34,625 bases of DNA from Candidatus Choladousia intestinigallinarum (GTDB lineage Bacteria > Bacillota > Clostridia > Lachnospirales > Lachnospiraceae): NCBI GenBank assembly GCA_018712605.1, contig DVGR01000063.1:1-34625 (forward strand), in the 5' to 3' direction. Under the pieces are notes generated by a model. It was given only the letters and a program-made list of their open reading frames with translations. It had not been told where the DNA came from and made no database searches. Of the stretch, positions 1 to 7,393 are shown one piece after another. Numbering within the stretch: position 1 is the stretch's first letter; each line of letters opens with the position of its first letter. A program made the translations under genes and the position numbers.

Positions 1-384
1 AGGGAATCCGGCAAAGAGAGGGTTCTGCCCTTTGGGGAGAAAGCCAGGGAGGCCCTGGAAGCTTATCTGAACCAGGGACGGGAGCCGCTCCTGAAGGGGA
101 AGAAGAGCAGATTTCTGTTTATAAATTGCTCCGGGGAGTGCATGAGCAGACAGGGCTTTTGGAAGCTGGTAAAGCAGTATGCCAGGAAGGCAGGCATCCG
201 CTCAGACATTACGCCGCATACTCTGCGGCATTCTTTTGCCGCCCACCTGGTGCAGAATGGGGCGGATCTGAAAACGGTTCAGGAGATTTTAGGACATTCG
301 GATATTGCCACCACACAGGTGTATCGGGAAATGAATGCAGAACGGCTGCAGCATGTATATAAGCAGGCCCATCCCAGGGGATGA
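1..384 (+). CDS. Tyrosine recombinase, XerC/XerD type (5'-truncated by window edge)
   Basis: The reading frame is open from base 1 and stops with TGA at 382-384, leaving 127 C-terminal residues of a tyrosine recombinase. Counted from the first visible residue, the catalytic set is present: K5 in the GKER motif, H73 and R76 in HTLRH, H99 in LGHSD and the nucleophile Y108 in TTQVY. The spacing and the short tail after the tyrosine match chromosomal XerC/XerD, which resolve chromosome dimers at dif in the cytoplasm with FtsK. The N-terminal SAM-like core-binding domain lies outside the window, so XerC, XerD and a mobile-element integrase cannot be fully separated. No island hallmarks are seen next to it: the neighbour is a biosynthetic gene. 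The last codons lie inside a strong hairpin that probably ends the transcript. Confidence 0.9.
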   Translation, partial: RESGKERVLPFGEKAREALEAYLNQGREPLLKGKKSRFLFINCSGECMSRQGFWKLVKQYARKAGIRSDITPHTLRHSFAAHLVQNGADLKTVQEILGHSDIATTQVYREMNAERLQHVYKQAHPRG

Positions 385-393
385 GGCCTGCTT
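361..393. terminator. Strong hairpin between convergent xer-type gene and DAHP synthase gene
   Basis: The left arm AAGCAGGCCCATCCC pairs with the right arm GGGATG-A-GGCCTGCTT, giving about 15 base pairs with a single bulged A. The TGA stop of the recombinase lies in the right arm. On the plus strand the tail is only moderately T-rich (CTTCCCTATTCTT). On the minus strand the hairpin is followed by CTTATATA. The position between two convergent genes fits a bidirectional terminator; neither tail is a classic U-tract, so efficiency is uncertain. Confidence 0.6.
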
Positions 394-402
394 CCCTATT
401 CT

Positions 403-1437
403 TCAGCACTTTTCATATATGTCATAGATCAGGGCTTCTGATTTTTCCCAGCCCAGGCACGGGTCCGTGATGGATTTTCCGAATATGTGGGGGTCGGCCC
501 CGATTTTCTGATTTCCGTCCTCCAGATAACTCTCGATCATAAAGCCTTTAATAAGGTCATGAATCTCCGGGTTATAATTCCTGCTGTGAAGTACCTCCTG
601 GACGATACGGATCTGTTCCAGATACTGCTTGTTGGAATTGGAATGATTCGTGTCAATGATGGCGGCAGGATTTTTGAGATCATGTTCCCTGTACATCCGG
701 GACAGCAGGATCAGATCCTCGTAGTGATAGTTTGGGATGGAATTCCCGTGCTTGTTCACAGCTCCCCGAAGCACCACGTGAGCCAGGTCGTTTCCGTCCG
801 TGTGAACCTCCCAGCCCCGGTAGATGAAGGTATGCTTGCTCTGGGCGGCGGTGACAGAATTAAACATAACGGAGAGATCGCCGCTGGTGGGGTTTTTCAT
901 ACCGGCAGGCACGTCCATGCCGCTGACGGTCATCCTGTGGTGCTGGTCCTCCACGGAGCGGGCGCCGATGGCCACGTAGGAGAGAAGGTCGTCCAGATAC
1001 CGCCAGTTTTCGGGATAGAGCATCTCGTCGGCGGAGGTCAGCCCGGTCTGTTCGATGGCGGTGGCGTGGAGCTTGCGCATGGCAATAATTCCGGCCAGGA
1101 CATCCGGTTTCTTCTCAGGGTCCGGCTGATGTACCAGCCCTTTGTAGCCGGTGCCCGTAGTACGCGGTTTATTTGTATAGATTCTGGGAATCAGGATCAG
1201 CCGGTCTCCAACCTTGTCCTGAACCTTGGCCAGACGATGGATGTATTCCAGCACCGGTTCTTCGCTGTCAGCGGAACAAGGGCCGATGATTAAGATAAAT
1301 TTATCCGACTTTCCCGTGAACACGTCACGGATCTGGGAATCCCGCTCTTTTTTTATAGATATCACCTTGTCTGAAAGAGGATACTGTTTTTTAACTTCCG
1401 CAGGAACGGGAAGCTTTTTTACAAAATGGAACGACAT
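403..1437 (-). CDS. 3-deoxy-7-phosphoheptulonate (DAHP) synthase, class I AroF/G/H type
   Basis: This 344-residue protein condenses phosphoenolpyruvate and erythrose 4-phosphate to DAHP, the first step of the shikimate pathway, in the cytoplasm. Family motifs are intact: GPCSADSE near residue 52, KPRTTGTGYKGLVHQPD, GARSVEDQHHR and the late metal-site region around DTNHSNSNKQ. The length matches the E. coli AroF/G/H family (about 350 residues), and the N-terminal extension that carries allosteric aromatic amino acid sites in that family is present, so feedback control is likely but the effector cannot be read from sequence. A GAGGTG ribosome site lies about five bases before the ATG, and an excellent promoter lies upstream. 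It is monocistronic here, away from other shikimate genes. aroF, aroG and aroH cannot be told apart, so no symbol is given. Confidence 0.95.
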   Translation of the reverse strand: MSFHFVKKLPVPAEVKKQYPLSDKVISIKKERDSQIRDVFTGKSDKFILIIGPCSADSEEPVLEYIHRLAKVQDKVGDRLILIPRIYTNKPRTTGTGYKGLVHQPDPEKKPDVLAGIIAMRKLHATAIEQTGLTSADEMLYPENWRYLDDLLSYVAIGARSVEDQHHRMTVSGMDVPAGMKNPTSGDLSVMFNSVTAAQSKHTFIYRGWEVHTDGNDLAHVVLRGAVNKHGNSIPNYHYEDLILLSRMYREHDLKNPAAIIDTNHSNSNKQYLEQIRIVQEVLHSRNYNPEIHDLIKGFMIESYLEDGNQKIGADPHIFGKSITDPCLGWEKSEALIYDIYEKC

Positions 1438-1470
1438 AGTAACACCTCGCAGTAATTATTTTCCGGGACT

Positions 1471-1499
1471 ATTATAGTATAGCGCAGCGGAAAAGTCGA
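1471..1499 (-). promoter_or_regulatory. SigA-type promoter of the DAHP synthase gene
   Basis: Read on the minus strand, a -35 box TCGACT (1494-1499) is followed after exactly 17 bases by a perfect -10 box TATAAT (1471-1476). The start codon is about 34 bases further on, leaving a short leader with no room for a riboswitch or T-box. Confidence 0.75.
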
Positions 1500-1509
1500 T
1501 CTTTTTTTG

Positions 1510-1538
1510 TTTTCATTTTTTTATGTGTGTGATATAGT
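1510..1538 (+). promoter_or_regulatory. Probable promoter of the siroheme dehydrogenase / rnhA unit
   Basis: TTTTCA (1510-1515), a 17-base spacer and TATAGT (1533-1538) lie in an AT-rich stretch divergent from the DAHP synthase promoter. The -10 is good and the -35 is weak, so this is a tentative assignment. Confidence 0.45.
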
Positions 1539-1610
1539 AGATAAAGATTTTTAGAAAAATACATTTCTGTAATGAATGCTGCAGGGAGAGCGGCATAGGA
1601 GGAAGAAGAG

Positions 1611-2099
1611 ATGAGCAGTGCAAAGAAACTTTATTTTCCCATGTTCGTGGATCTCACAGACAAGAAAGTAGTGGTTGTGGGAGCGGGGACCATTGCCAAG
1701 CGCAGAATACGGACCATGGCGGAGTTTACCAGCCGTCTGGTAGTGATCGCCCCGGAGGTGAATCCTGAGCTTAGAGAGCTGGAAGAAGCCGGAAAGCTGA
1801 CGATTCTTAGGAAAACGTACCAGCAGGAGGATATCTGCGACGCCGCTATGGTGATTGCGGCCACAAGTGACAGTAAAGTGAATCAGGAGATCTATGCAGC
1901 CTGCAAATGTCTGGGGATTCCCGTGAATGTGTATAAAGATAAAACCAAATGCGATTTTTTCTTTCCCGGGGTGGCCACCTTTGAGCATGTGGTGGTGGGT
2001 GTCAGTAGCAGCGGACGGGAGCAGAGAAAGTCCAGAGGGCTTGCGGAGAAGATCCAGGGTTTCCTGAAAGAAGAGATGGCGGGAAAGGACGAGAAATAG
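1611..2099 (+). CDS. Precorrin-2 dehydrogenase / sirohydrochlorin ferrochelatase-like (CysG N-terminal, Met8/SirC type)
   Basis: This 162-residue protein belongs to the family that oxidises precorrin-2 to sirohydrochlorin with NAD+, a branch step to siroheme and cobalamin; some members also insert iron. The N-terminus shows the family layout: [18 protein letters not shown], a Rossmann dinucleotide fold whose glycine motif here is GAGTIAKRR, then IAATSD and [15 protein letters not shown], which corresponds to the NVVDxPxxCxFxxPA region. The length equals single-domain Met8/SirC-like enzymes, and no methyltransferase (CysG C-terminal) domain is fused or adjacent. AGGAGG at 1597-1602 lies eight bases before the ATG. 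RNase HI starts four bases after the stop, so the two genes are almost certainly co-transcribed. Whether chelatase activity exists cannot be decided here. Confidence 0.85.
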   Translation: MSSAKKLYFPMFVDLTDKKVVVVGAGTIAKRRIRTMAEFTSRLVVIAPEVNPELRELEEAGKLTILRKTYQQEDICDAAMVIAATSDSKVNQEIYAACKCLGIPVNVYKDKTKCDFFFPGVATFEHVVVGVSSSGREQRKSRGLAEKIQGFLKEEMAGKDEK

Positions 2100-2103
2100 G
2101 CAG

Positions 2104-2586
2104 ATGAAAGTAAAGATTTTTACAGACGGCGCAGCCAGGGGCAACCCTAACGGCCCCGGAGGGTACGGAACCATTCTTCAGTATGTGGATGGGAAGGGAA
2201 CCCTCCATGAGAGGGAGTACTCCCAGGGCTATATAAAAACCACCAATAACCGTATGGAGCTGATGGCGGCTATTGTGGGCCTTGAGGCTTTAAACAGGCC
2301 CTGTCAGGTGGAGCTGTATTCTGATTCAAAATATCTTACGGATGCTTTTAACCAGAGATGGGTGGACGGCTGGATCCGGAAAAACTGGACCAGAGGCAAA
2401 AATGAGCCGGTAAAGAACGTGGATTTGTGGAAGAGGCTTCTGGCTGCCGCTGCTCCCCATTCCGTTCAGTATATCTGGGTGAAGGGCCACGACGGCCATC
2501 CGGAGAATGAAAGATGCGACCGTCTGGCCACCTCGGCGGCGGACGGGGAGGACAGGATCGCGGACCCGGGAATTCAGGATGCTTAA
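2104..2586 (+). CDS. rnhA: Ribonuclease HI
   Basis: This cytoplasmic endonuclease cuts the RNA strand of RNA-DNA hybrids (R-loops, Okazaki primers). All four catalytic acids are visible: D8 in FTDGA, E52 in NNRMELMA, D74 in YSDSKY and D139 in ERCDRLA, together with the helper histidine H129 in VKGHDGH. The KNW-containing basic handle region (around residues 88-102) is present, as in the E. coli enzyme. At 160 residues it is standard length, with a short acidic tail after the catalytic core. It starts only four bases after the upstream siroheme gene, so translation is likely coupled. Confidence 0.95.
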   Translation: MKVKIFTDGAARGNPNGPGGYGTILQYVDGKGTLHEREYSQGYIKTTNNRMELMAAIVGLEALNRPCQVELYSDSKYLTDAFNQRWVDGWIRKNWTRGKNEPVKNVDLWKRLLAAAAPHSVQYIWVKGHDGHPENERCDRLATSAADGEDRIADPGIQDA

Positions 2587-2598
2587 GAGATTTTCAGG

Positions 2599-2627
2599 TT
2601 GAAATGGAGTAAGCCCTGTGATATCAT
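2599..2627 (+). promoter_or_regulatory. SigA-type promoter of alaS
   Basis: TTGAAA (2599-2604), a 17-base spacer and TATCAT (2622-2627) each match consensus at five of six bases. The expected start near 2634 leaves a leader of about 100 bases before the GTG at 2733. The leader has a small GGTTCC/GGAACC hairpin but is too short for a complete T-box. Confidence 0.7.
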
Positions 2628-2732
2628 ACTTGTGTTGCGGCGGTGGGGATTTCAGCCGGTTCCGGCCAGATGGAACCAGGCAGAGCTCTTTGGCCGCAGT
2701 ATGCTGGAAACAAGATTTTGGAGGAAATTGTC

Positions 2733-5375
2733 GTGAAAAAATACGGAGTAAATGAATTGCGGAAGATGTTTCTGGATTTTTTCAGAAGCAAAGATCATTA
2801 TATTATGAACAGTTTTTCTCTGGTGCCCCACAATGATAACAGCCTTTTGCTGATCAATTCAGGGATGGCGCCTCTGAAGCCTTATTTTACCGGAGCGGAG
2901 ATTCCGCCGAAGAGAAGGGTGGCTACCTGCCAGAAGTGCATCCGTACCGGCGATATTGAGAACGTGGGAAAAACTGCCCGTCACGGCACCTTCTTTGAGA
3001 TGCTGGGAAATTTTTCTTTTGGAGATTATTTTAAGAGGGAAGCGATCGGATGGACCTGGGAATTCCTGACCAAAGTGGTTGGTCTGGAAGAAGACCGTCT
3101 GTATCCTTCCGTATATGTAGATGACGATGAGGCGTGGGAGATCTGGAATAAGGAGATCGGTATTGCGCCGGAGAGAATTTTCCGTTTTGGAAAAGAAGAT
3201 AATTTCTGGGAGCATGGGGCAGGCCCCTGCGGCCCCTGTTCGGAAGTTTATTATGACAGAGGGGAAGAGTACGGCTGCGGGAAGCCAGGCTGCACGGTAG
3301 GGTGCGACTGCGACAGATATATTGAGATCTGGAACAACGTGTTCACCCAGTTTGAAAATGACGGCCAGGGACATTATGAGACGCTGCAGCAGAAGAATAT
3401 TGACACGGGCATGGGGCTGGAGCGTCTTGCCACGGTGGTGCAGGGAGTGGATTCTATCTTTGACGTGGACACCATCCAGGCGCTGAGAGACAAGGTCTGT
3501 GAGCTGGCTCATACTGAGTATAAGGAGGACGAGAACAAGGATGTCTCTATAAGACTGATCGTGGATCACATCCGGTCGGCTACCTTCATGATTTCTGACG
3601 GAATTATGCCTACCAATGAGGGCAGAGGCTATGTGCTTCGCCGTCTGATCCGCCGGGCAGCCCGCCACGGACGGCTTCTGGGGATTCAGGGACAGTTCCT
3701 CTCACGTCTCAGCGAGAGTGTCATTGAAGGGTCTAAGGACGGATATCCTGAACTGGACGAGAAGAGAGAGTTTATTTTTAAAGTCCTTTCCCAGGAGGAA
3801 GAGAAATTCAGCCGAACCATTGACCAGGGACTGAATATTTTAAACGGCATGGAGAACACGCTGCAGGGGAAAGGGGAAAAGACCCTCTCCGGCAAGGATG
3901 CTTTCCTTTTGTATGATACCTACGGATTCCCTCTGGACCTTACCAGGGAGATCCTCGAAGAAAAAGGATATGAAGTGGATGAGGCCGGCTTTACCGCCTG
4001 CATGGATGAGCAGAGAAAGAAAGCAAGAGAGGCCAGGGCCGTATCGAATTATATGGGAGCCGACGCCACGGTATACGACCAGCTTCCGGCTCAGCTTACC
4101 ACGGAATTCACAGGATATGACGGCCTGCAGTGCCAGGGAGTGGTGACGGCTTTGACCACGGAGAGCGAAGTGACGGAAGCTCTGACCGAAGGGGTGAAGG
4201 GTACCGTTGTCACAGACCGGACTCCTTTCTACGGCACTATGGGCGGCCAGAACGGCGACAAGGGAGAGATCTGCCTGGCGGACGGCGGCAGATTTATTGT
4301 AGAGGACACTATCCATCTCAGAGGCGGCAAAGTGGGCCACGTGGGCCATATGGCAGAGGGCATGGTCAAGACCGGAGACACTGTGACGCTGAAGGTAGAG
4401 GAAGGGGACAGAAGAAATACCTGCAGGAATCACAGCGCCACCCATCTTCTTCAGAAAGCCCTGAAGACAGTGCTTGGCTCTCATGTAGAGCAGAAAGGAT
4501 CTTTGGTGGCTCCGGACCGTCTGCGCTTTGACTTCGCCCATTTCCAGGCCATGACGCCAGCGGAGATCCTGGAGGTGGAAAACCTGGTGAACCAGGAGAT
4601 CCGTGCAGGTCTTCCGGTGGTGACAGAAGTGATGAGCCTGGAGGAAGCCAAGAAAACGGGGGCCATGGCTCTGTTTGGAGAGAAGTACGGAAGCCAGGTA
4701 AGAGTGGTTTCCATGGGAGATTTCTCAAAGGAGCTCTGCGGCGGTACCCACGTTTCCAATACAGCTCAGATTTCGGCCTTTAAGATCGTTTCCGAGTCGG
4801 GAATCGCAGCCGGAGTGCGCAGAATCGAAGCGCTGACGGGAGACGCCGTGTTTAACTATTACAGGAATACAGAGAGTATTCTTGCGAAAGCGGCCGCTCT
4901 TCTGAAGACGTCCCCGGAGGCAGTGCCGGAGAAGATTCATGCATTGGAGGCTGAGATAAAGGCTCTCCACAGCGAGAATGAATCCTTAAAGAGCAAGCTT
5001 GCCAAAGACGCTCTGGGCGACGTGATGGATCAGGTGTGCCTGGTGAAGGACGTGAAGCTTCTGGCGGCCAGCCTTAAGGGCGTGGATATGAACGGCCTTC
5101 GTGAGCTGGGAGACCAGTTAAGAGAGAAGCTGGGAGAAGGAGTGGTAGTCCTGGCGTCGGAGAATGATGGCAAGGTAAGCCTTATGGCTGCGGCTACAGA
5201 GGGCGCTATGAAGCAGGGAGCCCATGCGGGAAATCTGATCAAGGGAATTGCGGCCTGTGTAGGAGGCGGCGGAGGCGGCCGTCCCAATATGGCTCAGGCC
5301 GGGGGCAAGAATCCTCAGGGAATTCCCCAGGCTCTGGAGAAGGCCAGAGAAGTCCTGGAGGGTCAGTTAAAATAG
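2733..5375 (+). CDS. alaS: Alanyl-tRNA synthetase
   Basis: This 880-residue class II synthetase charges tRNA-Ala and edits mischarged Ser/Gly. The frame stays open back to 2643, but the GTG at 2733 is preferred: GGAGGA at 2720-2725 lies seven bases upstream, and the product then begins KKYGVNELRKMFLDFF, the normal AlaS N-terminus. Domains in order: aminoacylation core (about 1-240, with the NDNSLLLINSGMAPLKPYF and FEMLGNFSFGDYFK motifs), tRNA-recognition helices, the editing domain with its zinc site H567xxxH571 and C669xxxH673 (CGGTH), a coiled coil near 740-770, and a C-Ala domain ending in a glycine-rich GGGGGGRPNMAQAGG segment. Length and motifs are complete. It has its own promoter downstream of rnhA and is followed by the separate rpsU unit. 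Confidence 0.97.
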   Translation: MKKYGVNELRKMFLDFFRSKDHYIMNSFSLVPHNDNSLLLINSGMAPLKPYFTGAEIPPKRRVATCQKCIRTGDIENVGKTARHGTFFEMLGNFSFGDYFKREAIGWTWEFLTKVVGLEEDRLYPSVYVDDDEAWEIWNKEIGIAPERIFRFGKEDNFWEHGAGPCGPCSEVYYDRGEEYGCGKPGCTVGCDCDRYIEIWNNVFTQFENDGQGHYETLQQKNIDTGMGLERLATVVQGVDSIFDVDTIQALRDKVCELAHTEYKEDENKDVSIRLIVDHIRSATFMISDGIMPTNEGRGYVLRRLIRRAARHGRLLGIQGQFLSRLSESVIEGSKDGYPELDEKREFIFKVLSQEEEKFSRTIDQGLNILNGMENTLQGKGEKTLSGKDAFLLYDTYGFPLDLTREILEEKGYEVDEAGFTACMDEQRKKAREARAVSNYMGADATVYDQLPAQLTTEFTGYDGLQCQGVVTALTTESEVTEALTEGVKGTVVTDRTPFYGTMGGQNGDKGEICLADGGRFIVEDTIHLRGGKVGHVGHMAEGMVKTGDTVTLKVEEGDRRNTCRNHSATHLLQKALKTVLGSHVEQKGSLVAPDRLRFDFAHFQAMTPAEILEVENLVNQEIRAGLPVVTEVMSLEEAKKTGAMALFGEKYGSQVRVVSMGDFSKELCGGTHVSNTAQISAFKIVSESGIAAGVRRIEALTGDAVFNYYRNTESILAKAAALLKTSPEAVPEKIHALEAEIKALHSENESLKSKLAKDALGDVMDQVCLVKDVKLLAASLKGVDMNGLRELGDQLREKLGEGVVVLASENDGKVSLMAAATEGAMKQGAHAGNLIKGIAACVGGGGGGRPNMAQAGGKNPQGIPQALEKAREVLEGQLK

Positions 5376-5386
5376 AAAATAAAGAG

Positions 5387-5414
5387 TTGACGAAAATGGA
5401 AATTATGGTATAAT
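5387..5414 (+). promoter_or_regulatory. Strong promoter of rpsU
   Basis: TTGACG (5387-5392), a 16-base spacer and a perfect TATAAT (5409-5414) start 12 bases after the alaS stop. The leader to the rpsU ATG is about 70 bases and contains GGAGGGAGG. Confidence 0.85.
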
Positions 5415-5492
5415 ACGTAGTAGTGCAGTAAAAATACCCAGACAGTTGTATTATGCACAATCTACAACTGGAGGGAGGTTAGGTGTGAGACA

Positions 5493-5669
5493 ATGTCAAA
5501 TGTAATCGTTAAAGAAAACGAGACTCTGGACAGTGCTTTACGTCGTTTCAAAAGAAATTGCGCCAAAGCAGGCATCCAGCAGGAGATTCGTAAAAGAGAG
5601 CATTATGAGAAGCCAAGCGTAAGACGTAAGAAAAAGTCTGAAGCAGCTCGTAAGCGTAAATTCAATTAA
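5493..5669 (+). CDS. rpsU: 30S ribosomal protein S21
   Basis: This small 58-residue gene encodes a basic protein of the ribosomal small subunit that lies near the 3' end of 16S rRNA and helps initiation. The sequence opens [21 protein letters not shown] and ends in the lysine/arginine-rich tail [15 protein letters not shown] typical of S21. The ribosome site GGAGGGAGG (5470-5478) is about 14 bases from the ATG, which is longer than usual. No other start codon lies closer, and the N-terminus is canonical. It has its own strong promoter and a textbook terminator, so it is a monocistronic unit, as often seen for rpsU. Confidence 0.97.
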   Translation: MSNVIVKENETLDSALRRFKRNCAKAGIQQEIRKREHYEKPSVRRKKKSEAARKRKFN

Positions 5670-5678
5670 TGTGCATTA

Positions 5679-5713
5679 AAATTCCTGGCCAGAGGATGGC
5701 CAGGAATTTTTTT
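5679..5713 (+). terminator. Intrinsic terminator of rpsU
   Basis: A 12-bp perfect stem (AAATTCCTGGCC / GGCCAGGAATTT) with a 7-base loop ends in seven consecutive T residues (5707-5713), ten bases after the rpsU stop codon. Confidence 0.95.
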
Positions 5714-5782
5714 CACTTTATAGGAATGTTCCTATAGAGTGAAAGCTGCGCATGGATCGCACTGAGGCAGGATTCTTTTTAT
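5714..5782 (+). promoter_or_regulatory. Structured leader upstream of cardiolipin synthase, sharing a motif with the GH25 gene leader
   Basis: Directly after the rpsU terminator lies a second hairpin, CACTTTATAGGAA-TG-TTCCTATAGAGTG (5714-5741), paired throughout if one G-U is allowed. It is followed by GCACTGAGGCAGGATTCTTTTTAT (split: GCACTGAG at 5759-5766, then GCAGGATTC at 5767-5775 and a T-tract). The same arrangement of hairpin, GCACTGA and GCAGGATTC-T(5-6) occurs at 18910-18970 before the GH25 gene. No known riboswitch class was recognised, and no convincing promoter box is seen just upstream of the hairpin. Confidence 0.45.
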
Positions 5783-5803
5783 ATCACAGGAAAAGAAGGA
5801 TAT

Positions 5804-7339
5804 ATGGATAAAATAACGAAACGAATTTTCAGCCGCCTTTTTTTTGTGGGAGTTGCCATTTTAGTACAGGTTTTCTGGATTATCCTGTCAGTGGCCACTC
5901 TTGGTTCCAGGCTGCCCTTTATGACGCTTCTGGTGGAGATTGTCAGTCTGCTGGCTGTGCTGTGGCTGGTGAACAAGGATATTAATCCCGCCTACAAGCT
6001 GGCATGGACCATTTTAATTCTTGCGGTTCCCATCGCCGGGGCTGTCATCTATTTTATGTTCGGAAAGTCCAGGCTGGCTAAGGATCTCAACGAAAAGCTG
6101 GAGGAAGCCAGACGGGAGACGGCAGAGCTGCTTAGGGAAGACCGGGAGGTGACGGGAAAGCTTGCCGAGCTGGATGAGGAGGCGGCCCTGCAGTCACGGT
6201 ACATCTGCGATTATGCAGGCTTTCCCCTGTACCAGAAGACGGAAACCCAGTATTTCCGGGTGGGAGAGGAACTGTACCTTGCCATGATCGAGGAGCTGAA
6301 CCGGGCGGAGCATTTTATCTTCCTGGAATATTTCATCATAGACGATGGAATCATGTGGCAGGGGATCCTGGACATTCTGGAATACAAAGTCAGGATGGGA
6401 GTGGATGTCCGCCTCATATACGATGACGTGGGGTGCGTGGACACGCTTCCCGCCAACTTCTATATGCAGCTTCGCAGGAGAGGCATTAAGTGTGAGGTTT
6501 TTAATCCCTTCCTGCCTATCGCCTCTGTGGTGCTTAATAACAGAGATCACAGAAAAATCATGGTCATTGACGGGCATACGGCCTTTACCGGGGGGATTAA
6601 CCTTGCGGACGAGTATATTAACCGGAAAAAAAGATTCGGATACTGGAAGGACACGGGCATTCTGCTCAGGGGAGAGGCGGTGTGGAGCTTTACCCTGATG
6701 TTTCTGCAGATGTGGAGCGTGCTGTCAGGGCAGAAGCAGGATTATTTGAAATACCGCCCTCATGAATGGCACAGCGAAGATTTTGCGGACGACGGCTTCG
6801 TGCAGCCGTATGGAGACACGCCGCTGGATCATGAGACAGTAGGAGAGAACGTATACCTGAACATTATCAACAGGGCCAGAAAATATATTTATATTTTTAC
6901 CCCTTATCTGGTCACGGACAATGAGATCACTACGGCCTTATGCCTAGCAGCCAAGAGCGGTACGGATGTGCGGATCGTCACGCCGGGGATACCGGACAAA
7001 AAGCTGGTATTCCTGCTTACGCAGTCCTACTATGACAAGCTGATACAGTCGGGAGTGCGGATCTTCGAGTATAAGCCTGGCTTCCTGCATGCCAAATCCT
7101 TCGTCTGTGACGATGAGATCGCCACGGTGGGGACGATTAATCTGGATTTCCGCAGCCTGTATCTTCATTTTGAGTGCGGAGTGTGGATGTACCGCTCAGA
7201 GGCGGTTCTGCAGATTAAGGAGGATGCTTTGGCTATTTTTAAGGAATGCCGGGAGGTCACATGGGAAGACTGTAAAAAGAAGTCCTTAGGGAAGCGGCTG
7301 CTGCAGAGCGTTCTGCGCCTCTTTGCGCCTCTCCTGTAA
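5804..7339 (+). CDS. cls: Cardiolipin synthase (phospholipase D family)
   Basis: This 511-residue membrane enzyme joins two phosphatidylglycerol molecules into cardiolipin and glycerol. Two N-terminal transmembrane helices (about residues 8-30 and 33-75, the latter split by a short loop) are followed by two phospholipase D domains. Each has an HKD motif: H249RKIMVID and H429AKSFVCDD, both followed by the usual G(G/T)INL segment. Length and order match bacterial ClsA-type synthases (about 480-510 residues). AAGAAGGA lies just before the ATG. The leader upstream is structured. The next gene, an envelope carboxypeptidase, starts 54 bases downstream without an evident terminator, so read-through is plausible. 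Confidence 0.95.
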   Translation: MDKITKRIFSRLFFVGVAILVQVFWIILSVATLGSRLPFMTLLVEIVSLLAVLWLVNKDINPAYKLAWTILILAVPIAGAVIYFMFGKSRLAKDLNEKLEEARRETAELLREDREVTGKLAELDEEAALQSRYICDYAGFPLYQKTETQYFRVGEELYLAMIEELNRAEHFIFLEYFIIDDGIMWQGILDILEYKVRMGVDVRLIYDDVGCVDTLPANFYMQLRRRGIKCEVFNPFLPIASVVLNNRDHRKIMVIDGHTAFTGGINLADEYINRKKRFGYWKDTGILLRGEAVWSFTLMFLQMWSVLSGQKQDYLKYRPHEWHSEDFADDGFVQPYGDTPLDHETVGENVYLNIINRARKYIYIFTPYLVTDNEITTALCLAAKSGTDVRIVTPGIPDKKLVFLLTQSYYDKLIQSGVRIFEYKPGFLHAKSFVCDDEIATVGTINLDFRSLYLHFECGVWMYRSEAVLQIKEDALAIFKECREVTWEDCKKKSLGKRLLQSVLRLFAPLL

Positions 7340-7393
7340 TTTTTTTCGGCCGTCCATAATATAGATGAAGAAAGAGCAGATGGGACGGTAAAT

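Noticed and set aside
1-384. Mobile-element integrase marking an island at the left edge
   Set aside because: The visible part fits housekeeping XerC/XerD, and no direct repeats, tRNA or cargo genes are seen near it; the N-terminal half is outside the window, so this stays unproven.
487-1293. Long plus-strand frame antisense to the DAHP synthase gene
   Set aside because: It is a shadow of a clearly conserved enzyme gene on the minus strand and has no ribosome site or family resemblance.
2640-2700. T-box-like element before alaS (TGGAACC with an upstream GGTTCC hairpin)
   Set aside because: The leader from the likely promoter is only about 100 bases, no stem I with an alanine specifier can be drawn, and the T-box consensus is only partly matched. 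No clear terminator competes with the hairpin.
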